From Halalkalibacter suaedae (GTDB taxonomy: Bacteria; Bacillota; Bacilli; Bacillales; Bacillaceae_D): a stretch of 64,000 nt of DNA. This document shows, one piece after another, positions 56,641-63,960 of this stretch (position 1 is the stretch's first letter; each line of letters begins with the position of its first letter). Location of the stretch: the NCBI RefSeq assembly GCF_017939705.1, contig NZ_JAGKSQ010000002.1, positions 372,001 through 436,000 on the forward strand, given 5' to 3'. A model generated the notes under the pieces. The model was not told the origin of the DNA. It saw nothing but the letters and a program-made list of their open reading frames with translations, and searched no databases. Position numbers and translations under genes: made by a program.

Positions 56641-57357
56641 TTAGAAATGTCTACAGGCGTCAACAAATGCTCTGAAAAGATTAAAGTTATACTCTTCCTC
56701 GTGATAAGTAAACTCTGGATGCCACTGGACGGCATGAACAAATCGTTTGGTTGGCATTGTTATTGCTTCAATTACTCCGTCCTCAGCATAGGCAACAGCT
56801 TCTAATTGGCTAGATAAATCTTTTATTGCTTGATGGTGACAGCTATTAACCATTAATGACTCGTTATTGATTATTTCTTGAAATAATGTTCCTTCTTTTA
56901 TACGGACACTATGAGAAGGGTTCGTGTATGGGGGTTTTTGACTATGATTTAAGGCTTTCCACCCATGAAATTGTGATGGTAAATCTTGATAAAGAGTACC
57001 ATCTAATAAGACATTAATTAGCTGTAAGCCACGACATATGCCTAGAACCGGCTTGTCTAAAGTTAAGAGTTGGTCAAATAGCTTGCTTTCCATTATATCT
57101 CTCTCCTGATTAACAGGACCGCATTCTTTTCTCTTCTTCTCTCCATAGAGATCCGGCTTAATGTCATGTCCCCCGGTAAACAGAAATCCACGATATGTAG
57201 TTGCAATTGAGCTTATTATTTCCTCATTCGTCGTTAATGGAAGCATAACTGGAATTCCACCAGCATCCTCAATTGCCTTCATATAACCAGGTAGCATCCA
57301 ATAGCTTTTTTTCTCGTCATCATATAGCGGTAAGATAGCAATCAATGGTCTTGTCAT
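56641..57357 (-). CDS. Gamma-glutamyl-GABA hydrolase-like class I glutamine amidotransferase (peptidase C26)
   Basis: About 238 residues. Cys nucleophile in VLGICRGLQLINV near 105, catalytic His and Glu in VQWHPEFTY near 222, and the family loop LLFTGGHDIKPDLYGE near 60. PuuD-type enzymes split gamma-Glu-GABA or related gamma-glutamyl compounds in polyamine catabolism; neighbours give no clue to the substrate. I start at ATG 57357 (AGAGGA at 10 nt); TTG 57366 is too close. Confidence 0.9.
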   Translation of the reverse strand: MTRPLIAILPLYDDEKKSYWMLPGYMKAIEDAGGIPVMLPLTTNEEIISSIATTYRGFLFTGGHDIKPDLYGEKKRKECGPVNQERDIMESKLFDQLLTLDKPVLGICRGLQLINVLLDGTLYQDLPSQFHGWKALNHSQKPPYTNPSHSVRIKEGTLFQEIINNESLMVNSCHHQAIKDLSSQLEAVAYAEDGVIEAITMPTKRFVHAVQWHPEFTYHEEEYNFNLFRAFVDACRHF

Positions 57358-57605
57358 ATAGTTCAATTCCTCTCTCTTTTCTATTGTCTATTCAGAGCTA
57401 GTATTATATAAAAACAATTTACTATAAAAGTTAATATACCATGTTACAAGTAGTTAAATAGAGACAAATGATGATCGATCCGCTACTTCACAAATTTGCC
57501 AATAAGTAGTGCTTTACATAGTTTTACGTATTGTTTTGTTATCAGTCAAGCCTTACAACCTCGATTCAAAGACCTATACATAATTTCCCACGCTACTGTT
57601 ACAGC

Positions 57606-57622
57606 TGTAATCTGATTGTTAT
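57606..57622 (+). promoter_or_regulatory. WalR box upstream of the LysM-3D gene
   Basis: TGTAAT-CTGAT-TGTTAT is a perfect match to the WalR direct repeat TGTWAH-N5-TGTWAH, 82 nt before the start codon. yocH of B. subtilis is a WalRK target. Confidence 0.75.
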
Positions 57623-57703
57623 AAGGCTGTTCTTTTTAATGATATGTTCCCATGATAGACTCAGCAATGAAAGTGAAATCAAAACAATTATGGAGGTATA
57701 TAG

Positions 57704-58471
57704 ATGAAAAAGAAATTCTTTTCGATTGTCACAGCCGGTGTACTTGCAGGTACTCTTAGCTTTGGAATAAGTGCTAGTGCGGAGGAAGTTATTGTTAAGA
57801 AGGGCGATACATTATGGTCGATTGCTTATCAGAATGATATTGCCCTAGAACAGCTAAAAGAGATCAATCATCTCTCTGGTCATTTGATCATTCCTGGTCA
57901 ACGTTTAAATATAACTAATCAGGCTAAAAAAGAGACAAGTTATACAATTGTAAAAGGTGATACTCTTACGTCAATCGCAAGAGAACACGATGTTACTGTT
58001 GCAGAGTTACTAGAATGGAATGAAATAAACAATCCACATTTAATAGTCAGTGGTGCTACCCTAACGATAGGTGGTACTGTTGATCCGGTCCAAAGTAAAA
58101 AGACAAAGACCGTCCAACAACAGGCTAATAAAAACAGCTCTTCTCAAGTTGAAAATGAGCCAAAAATAAAAACAGAAACCACAAATGATTTAACAGTGAC
58201 AGCTACCGCGTATACAGCTTCTTGTGATGGATGTTCAGGGGTAACATCAACTGGAATAAATTTATTGGAAAATCCAAATCAAAAGGTGATCTCAGTTGAT
58301 CCATCTGTAATTCCATTAGGAACTAAGGTTTATGTCGAAGGTTACGGACATGCGATAGCTGGTGATATTGGTGGGGCTATTAAAGGAAATAAAATTGACG
58401 TGTTTATCCCTGACCGTCAAGATGCCTTAAATTGGGGCGTAAAAGAAGTGAAAGTAACAATTCTAAAATAA
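57704..58471 (+). CDS. LysM-3D domain cell wall hydrolase (YocH-like)
   Basis: A 255-residue secreted protein: signal peptide (ends near SASA), two LysM repeats (about 27-70 and 76-120; KKGDTLWSIAYQN and VKGDTLTSIAREHD), a Lys/Gln linker and a C-terminal 3D domain (TATAYTASCDGC, SVDPSVIPLGTKVYVEGYG, AGDIGGAIKGNKIDVF) with three conserved Asp residues, a lytic transglycosylase-like fold. Binds and remodels peptidoglycan. A WalR box lies upstream. Confidence 0.92.
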   Translation: MKKKFFSIVTAGVLAGTLSFGISASAEEVIVKKGDTLWSIAYQNDIALEQLKEINHLSGHLIIPGQRLNITNQAKKETSYTIVKGDTLTSIAREHDVTVAELLEWNEINNPHLIVSGATLTIGGTVDPVQSKKTKTVQQQANKNSSSQVENEPKIKTETTNDLTVTATAYTASCDGCSGVTSTGINLLENPNQKVISVDPSVIPLGTKVYVEGYGHAIAGDIGGAIKGNKIDVFIPDRQDALNWGVKEVKVTILK

Positions 58472-58487
58472 TTGGTTAGGTCAGGTC

Positions 58488-58523
58488 AAGTCAACTAAAC
58501 TGTTGTTTAGTTGACTTTTTTAC
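58488..58523 (+). terminator. Terminator of the yocH-like gene
   Basis: AAGTCAACTAAAC / GTTTAGTTGACTT hairpin with T6. Confidence 0.9.
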
Positions 58524-58735
58524 ACCCTTTTTAGTAGGTAAATAAACACAGTACTAAAGGTTTAGAAGAAGTGCTATTTAAAAATGTCAGCCTTTTCAAT
58601 TACGAAATCCCTTACTCATCCCATATTTCACTCATACTCTTACATACAATGTGAGCTATCCGCCTCTTTTCCCTCATCATTACACTTGGTAAAATGAAAC
58701 ACTGTTAGACAAGAAACGACAAAGTTGGTGAACAT

Positions 58736-59746
58736 ATGTGGACAAGCACTGAAATTGGTATTGACTTAGGAACAGCCAATATCCTCGTATATTGTAAAGG
58801 AAAAGGAATTGTTTTAAATGAACCATCAGTAGTAGCAATTAATACAGATACAAACGAAGTATTAGCAGTTGGTACGGATGCGAAAAATATGGTTGGTAAA
58901 ACTCCAGCAAATATTATTGCGGTTCGTCCATTACGTGATGGTGTGATTTCTGACTATAATATGACTTCAATAATGCTAAAGACCGTAATCAAAAAAGTGA
59001 GTAAACAACTAGGGTTATCGTTTAGAAAACCAAATATTGTTGTTTGTACTCCTTCTGGTTCAACTTCTGTAGAACGTAGAGCAATCGTAGATGCTGTTCG
59101 AAGCTGCGGGGCCAAGAATGTTCATTTGATTGAGGAACCAGTTGCTGCAGCGATCGGAGCTGACCTGCCTGTTGAAGAACCAATAGCTACTGTTGTAGTC
59201 GATATTGGTGGTGGAACAACCGAGGTGGCAATTATTTCTTTCGGTGGTGTTGTCTCTAGTAATTCAGTAAGAATTGGTGGAGACAAATTAGATGAGTTGA
59301 TCATTCAGTATGTTCGTAAATCGTATAATGTATTAATCGGTGAGCGGACAGCTGAACAAATTAAAATCGAAATTGGCTATGCTCCCATTGAACATAATGA
59401 GCTTACGATGGAAGTCCGTGGCCGTGATCTAGTTAATGGATTGCCAAAAACAATCACCCTTCATTCTACCGAAATACAAAAAGCGCTGAAAGCTGAATTA
59501 CTTCAGCTACTAGAAGCATTACGCTTAACATTAGAACATTGTCCTGCCGAATTAAGCGGTGATATAGTTGACCAAGGTGTAACCTTAACTGGAGGCGGTG
59601 CTCTTCTTAATGGTATTCAGGAATGGCTTACAGCTGAAATATCAGTACCTGTTCATATTGCTCACAGCCCCCTTGAATCAGTCGCAATCGGGACTGGGCG
59701 GTCACTTAAGTTTATTGATAAGTTACAGAAGGCTTCCATTTCATAG
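58736..59746 (+). CDS. mreBH: MreB-family actin homologue (MreBH-like)
   Basis: A 336-residue cytoskeletal ATPase that guides lateral wall synthesis. Actin-fold motifs: phosphate 1 [18 protein letters not shown] at 7, phosphate 2 [13 protein letters not shown] near 158, adenosine motif [10 protein letters not shown] near 289. Alone, without mreCD or spo genes, as MreBH is in B. subtilis, and next to a cell wall hydrolase gene; MreBH there directs the hydrolase LytE. Start ATG 58736; ribosome binding site weak (GGTGAAC). Confidence 0.9.
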   Translation: MWTSTEIGIDLGTANILVYCKGKGIVLNEPSVVAINTDTNEVLAVGTDAKNMVGKTPANIIAVRPLRDGVISDYNMTSIMLKTVIKKVSKQLGLSFRKPNIVVCTPSGSTSVERRAIVDAVRSCGAKNVHLIEEPVAAAIGADLPVEEPIATVVVDIGGGTTEVAIISFGGVVSSNSVRIGGDKLDELIIQYVRKSYNVLIGERTAEQIKIEIGYAPIEHNELTMEVRGRDLVNGLPKTITLHSTEIQKALKAELLQLLEALRLTLEHCPAELSGDIVDQGVTLTGGGALLNGIQEWLTAEISVPVHIAHSPLESVAIGTGRSLKFIDKLQKASIS

Positions 59747-59825
59747 AAAAAGGAGCTGTTACAAAAGTATTTAACTAATAGAGAATTCGATATTAGTTGG
59801 CTGACGTTAACCGCTTCTGAAATAT

Positions 59826-60010
59826 TCTTCATTTTCCGCGGTAAGCCGGTAAGCCTCCTCGGCTATGTAGTGAACCCAAAAAAGTTACACAGCTTATAAT
59901 GAAGCAACTTGTTTGGCAAGAGTTCGGTACTGTATTGGACTCTTGCCTTTAAGTTTGCTTTTGCATCCCTCAGGAGTCTACGTATATTTCATCCGCTAAA
60001 GATTGCTTCG
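59826..60010. repeat. Dispersed Bacillaceae-type repeat, split by an IS remnant
   Basis: Left half 59826-59865 (TTTCCGCGGTAAGC, AAGCCTCCTCGGCT) and right half 59964-60010 (CCCTCAGGAGTCTACGTATA, TTCATCCGCT) look like the two ends of a GC-rich intergenic repeat class frequent in Bacillaceae. The material between them is IS-derived. Assignment to the class is from memory of similar sequences, not from a search. Confidence 0.5.
59866..59963 (-). mobile_element. IS3-family remnant (3' end of transposase)
   Basis: On the minus strand the last 22 codons of an IS3-type OrfB are readable: KSKLKGKSPIQYRTLAKQ then VASL and stop at 59894, matching the conserved C-terminus (LKGxSPxQYRT). It is followed by an IS end TGTAGTGAACCC/AAAAAGTTACAC at 59866-59890. 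The rest of the element is gone. Confidence 0.65.
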
Positions 60011-60059
60011 TTCATGCATTTTAGTTAGAGTCTTTACTAGGTCCCACTCTCTTTCTTAT

Positions 60060-60932
60060 TTAATTATCTTCCTTCATTACCTGCAAGATGATCTCAGCTA
60101 AATAATTTGAAGTTAGCTTAAGTTCATCGATTGAATTTTCAGGTCCACCCATTTCAATTAACAAAGCACCATTAAACAATTCTTGATTGTAGTTAGATGA
60201 AAAAGAAGCCCCTTTTTTAGTAAGAACACCCTTTGATAATCCCGGAAACATTAATTCTGCTTTTTCGTGTAATTTCTTAGCTAGTGCTTCGTTTTCTTTG
60301 AAGTTTGGATGGTTTCCACTAATGACAAAGAAAATGCGGGCAACGTCTTTACCTTCAATTTCTATTGTTGTTTCATTTCTAGTTAGTGTATTTCTATGAA
60401 TATCTAAAATCATTTGGATCGTTGGATATTCTTGAAGGATTTCTTTTACATAAGTACCTGTCACTTCATAGGATTGTTCGTATGTTTTCTGTTCCTTTAA
60501 AACTTGTTTTTGGACGTCCCTCTTTTCATGTATAACATCAATCCCTTTACTTTCAAGTTGATCACTTAGATATAGACCAATGGAGGAAATATTAACTTCA
60601 TCATCAAACGCTTGATCTAAAGAAGTGCCTTCAGGTAATTCTGGAATAAACGATTCTGTATTGTGGGTCTGATATATATAAATTTCAGGGTTAATGATTG
60701 AGTTAGTACTAACAGGTGTTAAAAAATCTGAGTTATAAACAACTAGAAAGGAAATGATAAAAGCAGTAATAAATGCAAAAGTCGGTAAAAATATATTTAC
60801 TTTACGACTATTCTTACCAAAACGTTGAACAAGTTTTTCTTCTAATTCACGATTAAATTCAATGTTAGGAGTAATTTTAGCATGTCTGCTTTTAAGTTTT
60901 TCTAATAACTCATTTTCATCTCGTTCATTCAT
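60060..60932 (-). CDS. Membrane protein with cytoplasmic N-terminus and external SpoIIP amidase domain, putative anti-sigma factor
   Basis: A 290-residue protein in three parts: a charged cytoplasmic segment of about 45 residues (ends LVQRFGKNSRK), one TM helix (IFLPTFAFITAFIISFLVV) and an external SpoIIP-type N-acetylmuramoyl-L-alanine amidase domain with YIYQTHNTESF near 86, ILDIHRNT near 177 and LIEMGGPENSIDE near 262. It starts right after the ECF sigma gene stop with AAGGAGG. The layout is what an anti-sigma factor with a wall-sensing or wall-cutting outer domain would look like; anti-sigma function is inference. Confidence 0.75.
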   Translation of the reverse strand: MNERDENELLEKLKSRHAKITPNIEFNRELEEKLVQRFGKNSRKVNIFLPTFAFITAFIISFLVVYNSDFLTPVSTNSIINPEIYIYQTHNTESFIPELPEGTSLDQAFDDEVNISSIGLYLSDQLESKGIDVIHEKRDVQKQVLKEQKTYEQSYEVTGTYVKEILQEYPTIQMILDIHRNTLTRNETTIEIEGKDVARIFFVISGNHPNFKENEALAKKLHEKAELMFPGLSKGVLTKKGASFSSNYNQELFNGALLIEMGGPENSIDELKLTSNYLAEIILQVMKEDN

Positions 60933-61469
60933 TTATATCATACCCTCCTTTAGTTCTTTATTATTGATAAGGTTCTTTTTTAGAATTTGTAGTGCCCGGT
61001 GGTATGTCACTTTCACTTTAGATTCTTTCCAGCCAAGTACCTTCGCCGTCTCTTTAATCGATAACTGATGAATCCCACGAAGAATAACAACTGTTCGTTG
61101 ATCAACATTTAAACAACTTAGAGATTCGTAGAGCACCGTGTTCTGCTCTTTAATCATTATTATCTCTTCAATTGATTCTTTAGCTGGTAGAATAAATTTT
61201 AAGAGGCGGTCACTAATTATTTTTTGTTTTTTTTGCTTTTTCATATGGTCATATGTTACATGACGTGCAATTGAAAAGATCCATGTCTTCAATTCAGATT
61301 GCCCCTTGAAATTAGCTAAGGACTTAAATAAGCGAATAAATACTTCTTGCGTTAAATCTTCAATATCGTTTGTATCAGTCAAAAACGAACTAATAAAACG
61401 ATAAACATCTTGAAAATGCTGTTTGTAAATTTCCCGAATTTCTTCACTTCTTTCATTATTATTTATCAA
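60933..61469 (-). CDS. ECF-type RNA polymerase sigma factor
   Basis: About 178 residues with region 2 (YRFISSFLTDTNDIEDLTQEVFIRLFKSL, then LKTWIFSIARHVTYDHMKK) and region 4 (LNVDQRTVVILRGIHQLSIKETAKVLGWKESKVKVTYHRAL). No region 1.1 or 3. Start is TTG 61469 or GTG 61475; GGGGG lies at 7 nt from the TTG. Cotranscribed with the SpoIIP-domain gene; the two stop/start codons abut. Likely answers an envelope signal. Confidence 0.9.
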   Translation of the reverse strand: MINNNERSEEIREIYKQHFQDVYRFISSFLTDTNDIEDLTQEVFIRLFKSLANFKGQSELKTWIFSIARHVTYDHMKKQKKQKIISDRLLKFILPAKESIEEIIMIKEQNTVLYESLSCLNVDQRTVVILRGIHQLSIKETAKVLGWKESKVKVTYHRALQILKKNLINNKELKEGMI

Positions 61470-61680
61470 ACTCACACCCCCATTTTAATGAATTACTAAT
61501 TAGTCATCGTATAGTAAAAAAAAGTTACAGTTGAAAAAAATAATCTTTTTAAAGATTCTCTCTGCTTATTCGGGATAGTTTTAAGAAATACATAGGTTTA
61601 GCAACACTGAATATATAGGAAAACTCAAAAAAATTTTAAGGCAAGCGATACTAATTTTCATTCTAGCAAATAAAGAATAA

Positions 61681-61716
61681 AAAAAGGCAGTCCAATTATA
61701 GAACTGGACTGCCTTT
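61681..61716. terminator. Terminator hairpin, copy A of a duplicated sequence
   Basis: AGGCAGTCCA-ATTATAGAAC-TGGACTGCCT with flanking A and T runs. Closely related to the hairpin at 62135-62172. Confidence 0.8.
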
Positions 61717-61935
61717 TAGACCGGAGACAAAACGCTTTTGAGAGATTCTTAAAAGCGTTGCTACGTTAATTCATCTGTTTTATATTAGATATACTGCCAA
61801 ACCAACTCCAACAGCTTATCTTCCAAATTTTAGACATCATTATCCGTTCACCCCTGTTCATTTTTGTCAATTATAGAAAAAAGCGGACTTCTGTCTCTTG
61901 TTGAGAAGAAACAAATTTCCATTTTTCACTAGAAA

Positions 61936-62072
61936 AAGCGGACGGGATGGGAGGGCCGACTCCTGCAGGATGAAAGGGCAGGTGGAAATCCACCGGCAGA
62001 GCCGGTTAGTTCCACGCCCTCCTGCGGAAAGCGTGCCCCCCATCCCGGTAGCGAGGTCGAAGAGCGACAGCT
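61936..62072. repeat. GC-rich structured dispersed repeat
   Basis: About 137 nt, much richer in GC than its surroundings. Outer stem GGGATGGGAGGG / CCCCCCATCCC, an inner hairpin GGTGGA-AA-TCCACC and CTCCTGC blocks on both sides. Looks like a Bacillaceae intergenic repeat of the same broad class as 59826-60010. Short frames inside it are not genes. Confidence 0.6.
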
Positions 62073-62082
62073 TACTACTAAT

Positions 62083-62133
62083 CAAAAAAACCTGTCGACT
62101 TGACTCGCTATGACGAGACTTTGTCGACAGGTT
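62083..62133 (-). terminator. Second terminator after the DJ-1 gene
   Basis: Minus strand AACCTGTCGAC...GTCGACAGGTT with T7. Confidence 0.75.
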
Positions 62134-62134
62134 A

Positions 62135-62172
62135 AAAGGCAGTCTAGCTTTAGAACTGGACTGCCTTTTAAT
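62135..62172 (-). terminator. First terminator after the DJ-1 gene (copy B)
   Basis: AAAAGGCAGTC / GACTGCCTTTT hairpin just after the stop; duplicated, with few changes, at 61681-61716. Confidence 0.8.
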
Positions 62173-62177
62173 CTATA

Positions 62178-62693
62178 TTATTTTAACACCTTAAGTGATT
62201 CCCTATTAAATGCAGGAATATCTTCTGGTGAGCGACTTGTAACTAAATTACCTCCACACACGACAACTTCCTTGTCATGCAATGTCGCTCCCGCATTTTT
62301 AATATCAACTTGAATTGATTTAAATCCAGTTACGTCCCTTCCTTTAAGAACTTCTGCATTGATCAGTAATTGTGGGCCGTGACAAATGGCCATAATCGGT
62401 TTTTTACTTTCTGCGAACTTTCTTACAAAATCGACAAACCGATCGTCCGCACGTAGGATATCTGGTGAGAAGCCACCTGGAATAAATAGAGCATCGAAAT
62501 CAGCGACACTTACTTCATTAATCCCTTTATCAATAGCTACTGTAGCTTCCTTATTTTTACCTGTTACAGTCTTACCACTTTCCTTTTCAATTGTTACGAG
62601 CTCATGTCCTGCATCTTTATATGCTTTCGCAGGCTCTGTATACTCCGAATCCTCAAATAGATCCGTAATAAGTACGGCAATTTTCTTACTCAT
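62178..62693 (-). CDS. DJ-1/PfpI-family protein (YfkM-like)
   Basis: A 171-residue class I glutamine amidotransferase-like protein. Nucleophile elbow AICHGPQLLINA (Cys near 104) with Glu in LFEDSEYTEP near 15 and His in the elbow: the intracellular protease/deglycase-type set. Related to B. subtilis general stress protein 18. Start ATG 62693 with AGGAGAG; GTG 62702 is too close. A SigB-type promoter lies upstream, supporting a general stress role. Confidence 0.92.
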   Translation of the reverse strand: MSKKIAVLITDLFEDSEYTEPAKAYKDAGHELVTIEKESGKTVTGKNKEATVAIDKGINEVSVADFDALFIPGGFSPDILRADDRFVDFVRKFAESKKPIMAICHGPQLLINAEVLKGRDVTGFKSIQVDIKNAGATLHDKEVVVCGGNLVTSRSPEDIPAFNRESLKVLK

Positions 62694-62728
62694 GAATATC
62701 ACTCTCCTGATTTAAGTCTAGTAATAAT

Positions 62729-62753
62729 TTACCCTCTCTCAAGAATCGTAAAC
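62729..62753 (-). promoter_or_regulatory. SigB-type promoter of the DJ-1 gene
   Basis: Minus strand GTTTAC (62753-62748), 13-nt spacer, GGGTAA (62734-62729), against consensus GTTTAA-N12-14-GGGTAT; one mismatch in each half. Confidence 0.7.
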
Positions 62754-62843
62754 ACAAAGTCTTTTTGATTTCTAAGCAATTTATTGGACTGAACCGAGAC
62801 ATGCTAGGTATACTACAATAGAAAATGAAATGGAGGTATGATG

Positions 62844-63548
62844 ATGTTAATTGAAATGTGGACAGACTTTTCTTGACCTTTTTGCTATATTGGCAAAAAG
62901 CGTCTGGAGGACGCTATCAAAGAAATTGAACACCCTATTGAAGTAGTCTACCGTAGCTTTGAGTTAGACCCAAATGCTGAAAGAGATATTAACTATAGCA
63001 TGTATGAGAAGCTTGCACAGAAATACGGAATGAGCATAGAAACAGCTAAATCTAACTGTGACAATATGGTCCAAATGGCCAAGACTGTTGGATTAGACTA
63101 TAAGTTCGATACACTTATTTTAACGAATACCTTTGATGCACATCGTCTGGTTATGTATGCAAAGACTCAAGGGAAAATGCAAGAAATGACAGATCGCATT
63201 TTATATGCCTACTATACCGAATCAAAGCATATTGGAGATCATGAGACATTAATTCAGCTTGCTAAAGAGATTGGATTAGATACAAAGACTGTGTCAGAAT
63301 TGCTTGCAAGTGATGAAATGAGTAAAGAGGTTCGTCAAGATGAGCAAGAAGCAGCTGAACTTGGTATTAACAGCATTCCGTTTTTCTTAATTAATCGAAA
63401 ATACTCCATTACAGGGGCACAATCTGCTGAGACGATCAAACAAGGAATTGAGCAAATCATTAAAACAGATGGTCCTTTTATCAATTTAGATGGTCAAGAA
63501 GATGCAGCAGTTTGTGATGAAAATGGTTGTGAAATTCCTAAAAAGTAG
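62844..63548 (+). CDS. FrnE-family DsbA-like selenoprotein
   Basis: Read through TGA at 62874-62876 (codon 11) this is a 234-residue thioredoxin-fold DsbA/FrnE protein of normal family length. The start MLIEMWTDFS-U-PFCYIGKKRLE aligns with the usual DFVCPFCYIGKRRLE, so TGA replaces the first Cys of CPFC. The cis-Pro loop is GINSIPFFLINRKY near 190, and the tail VCDENGCEIP is the C-x4-C motif known from Deinococcus FrnE. Ribosome binding site GGAGG (62832-62836) is ideal for ATG 62844, while the ORF starting at 63000 has neither active site nor a good start. A SECIS-like hairpin follows. No signal peptide, so cytoplasmic. Confidence 0.88.
62874..62915 (+). promoter_or_regulatory. Bacterial SECIS element candidate in frnE-like gene
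   Basis: TGA 62874-62876, then 28 nt to the loop of AGCGTC-TGGAG-GACGCT (62899-62915): a 6-bp stem and a 5-nt loop with G in the second position, matching the bSECIS pattern. An alternative 8-bp hairpin CTTTTTGC/GCAAAAAG lies between. Confidence 0.8.
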
Positions 63549-63552
63549 CAAG

Positions 63553-63585
63553 AAACACACCGCTTTCAGGCGGTGTGTTTTTTTA
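63553..63585 (+). terminator. Terminator of the selenoprotein gene
   Basis: AACACACCGC-CTTT-AGGCGGTGTGTT type hairpin with T7. Confidence 0.9.
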
Positions 63586-63700
63586 AATCCTCTACTACTC
63601 AAGTACAAAGGGAAATTAGTTAAAGTGAAGATTGAGGTGCTAGAAATTCTTTTTCCATCTAAAACACATCCTTCGTCGTTGTTTCATTCGTACTTGTTAA

Positions 63701-63886
63701 CTAATGTGAAAAGAAATAGAAAACAAATCCAACCAGAAAGTTATCATCTTCATGATCAGGTACATTAGCAGTATATTCATGTTTATCCTGCCTGTATGCT
63801 TTTATAAATCGATCGACCTCTTCTATAATAGCGATCATCTCACTCGTATCAATTTTTACTGAATAATAGCTAGATTCTTCAGGCAT
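63701..63886 (-). CDS. Short hypothetical ORF, possibly truncated
   Basis: A 61-residue frame (starts MPEESSYYSVKIDTSEM, contains IIEEVDRFIKAYRQDK). The composition is protein-like, but ATG 63886 has no ribosome binding site and the reading frame stays plausible for a few codons upstream (ILSLKF) until a TAG at about 63912. It may start at a non-standard codon or be the remnant of a longer gene. No family recognised. Confidence 0.35.
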   Translation of the reverse strand: MPEESSYYSVKIDTSEMIAIIEEVDRFIKAYRQDKHEYTANVPDHEDDNFLVGFVFYFFSH

Positions 63887-63915
63887 AAATTTAAGTGATA
63901 GTATCTTCTAAAAAA

Positions 63916-63960
63916 CAAAAAGGAAAAACGACTTTTTCATGATGTCGCTTTTCCTTTTTC
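63916..63960. terminator. Bidirectional terminator at the window end
   Basis: AAAAAGGAAAAACGAC / GTCGCTTTTCCTTTTT hairpin. Confidence 0.75.

Larger units (their letters stand above)
59747..60059. other. Gene-free stretch between mreBH and the SpoIIP-like gene
   Basis: 313 nt holding only the split repeat and IS remnant described separately; no intact gene. Confidence 0.6.
61476..62177. other. 700-nt gene-free stretch
   Basis: Between the ECF sigma gene and the DJ-1 gene. Holds three hairpin terminators, the GC-rich repeat, and a 9-bp inverted repeat AACGCTTTT/AAAAGCGTT at 61731-61759. A poorly matching ECF-like promoter (TGTAAC at 61529-61524, CGAT at 61509-61506, spacer 14) may drive the sigma gene. 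Confidence 0.6.

Noticed and set aside
61506-61529. ECF-type autoregulatory promoter before the sigma gene
   Set aside because: TGTAAC and CGAT are present but the 14-nt spacer is shorter than the usual 16-17, so I mention it only as a weak candidate.
61867-62313. Short ORFs in and around the GC-rich repeat (61867-62085, 61898-62113, 62110-62313)
   Set aside because: They coincide with the hairpins and repeat or run antisense to the DJ-1 gene; no ribosome binding site and no protein-like composition.
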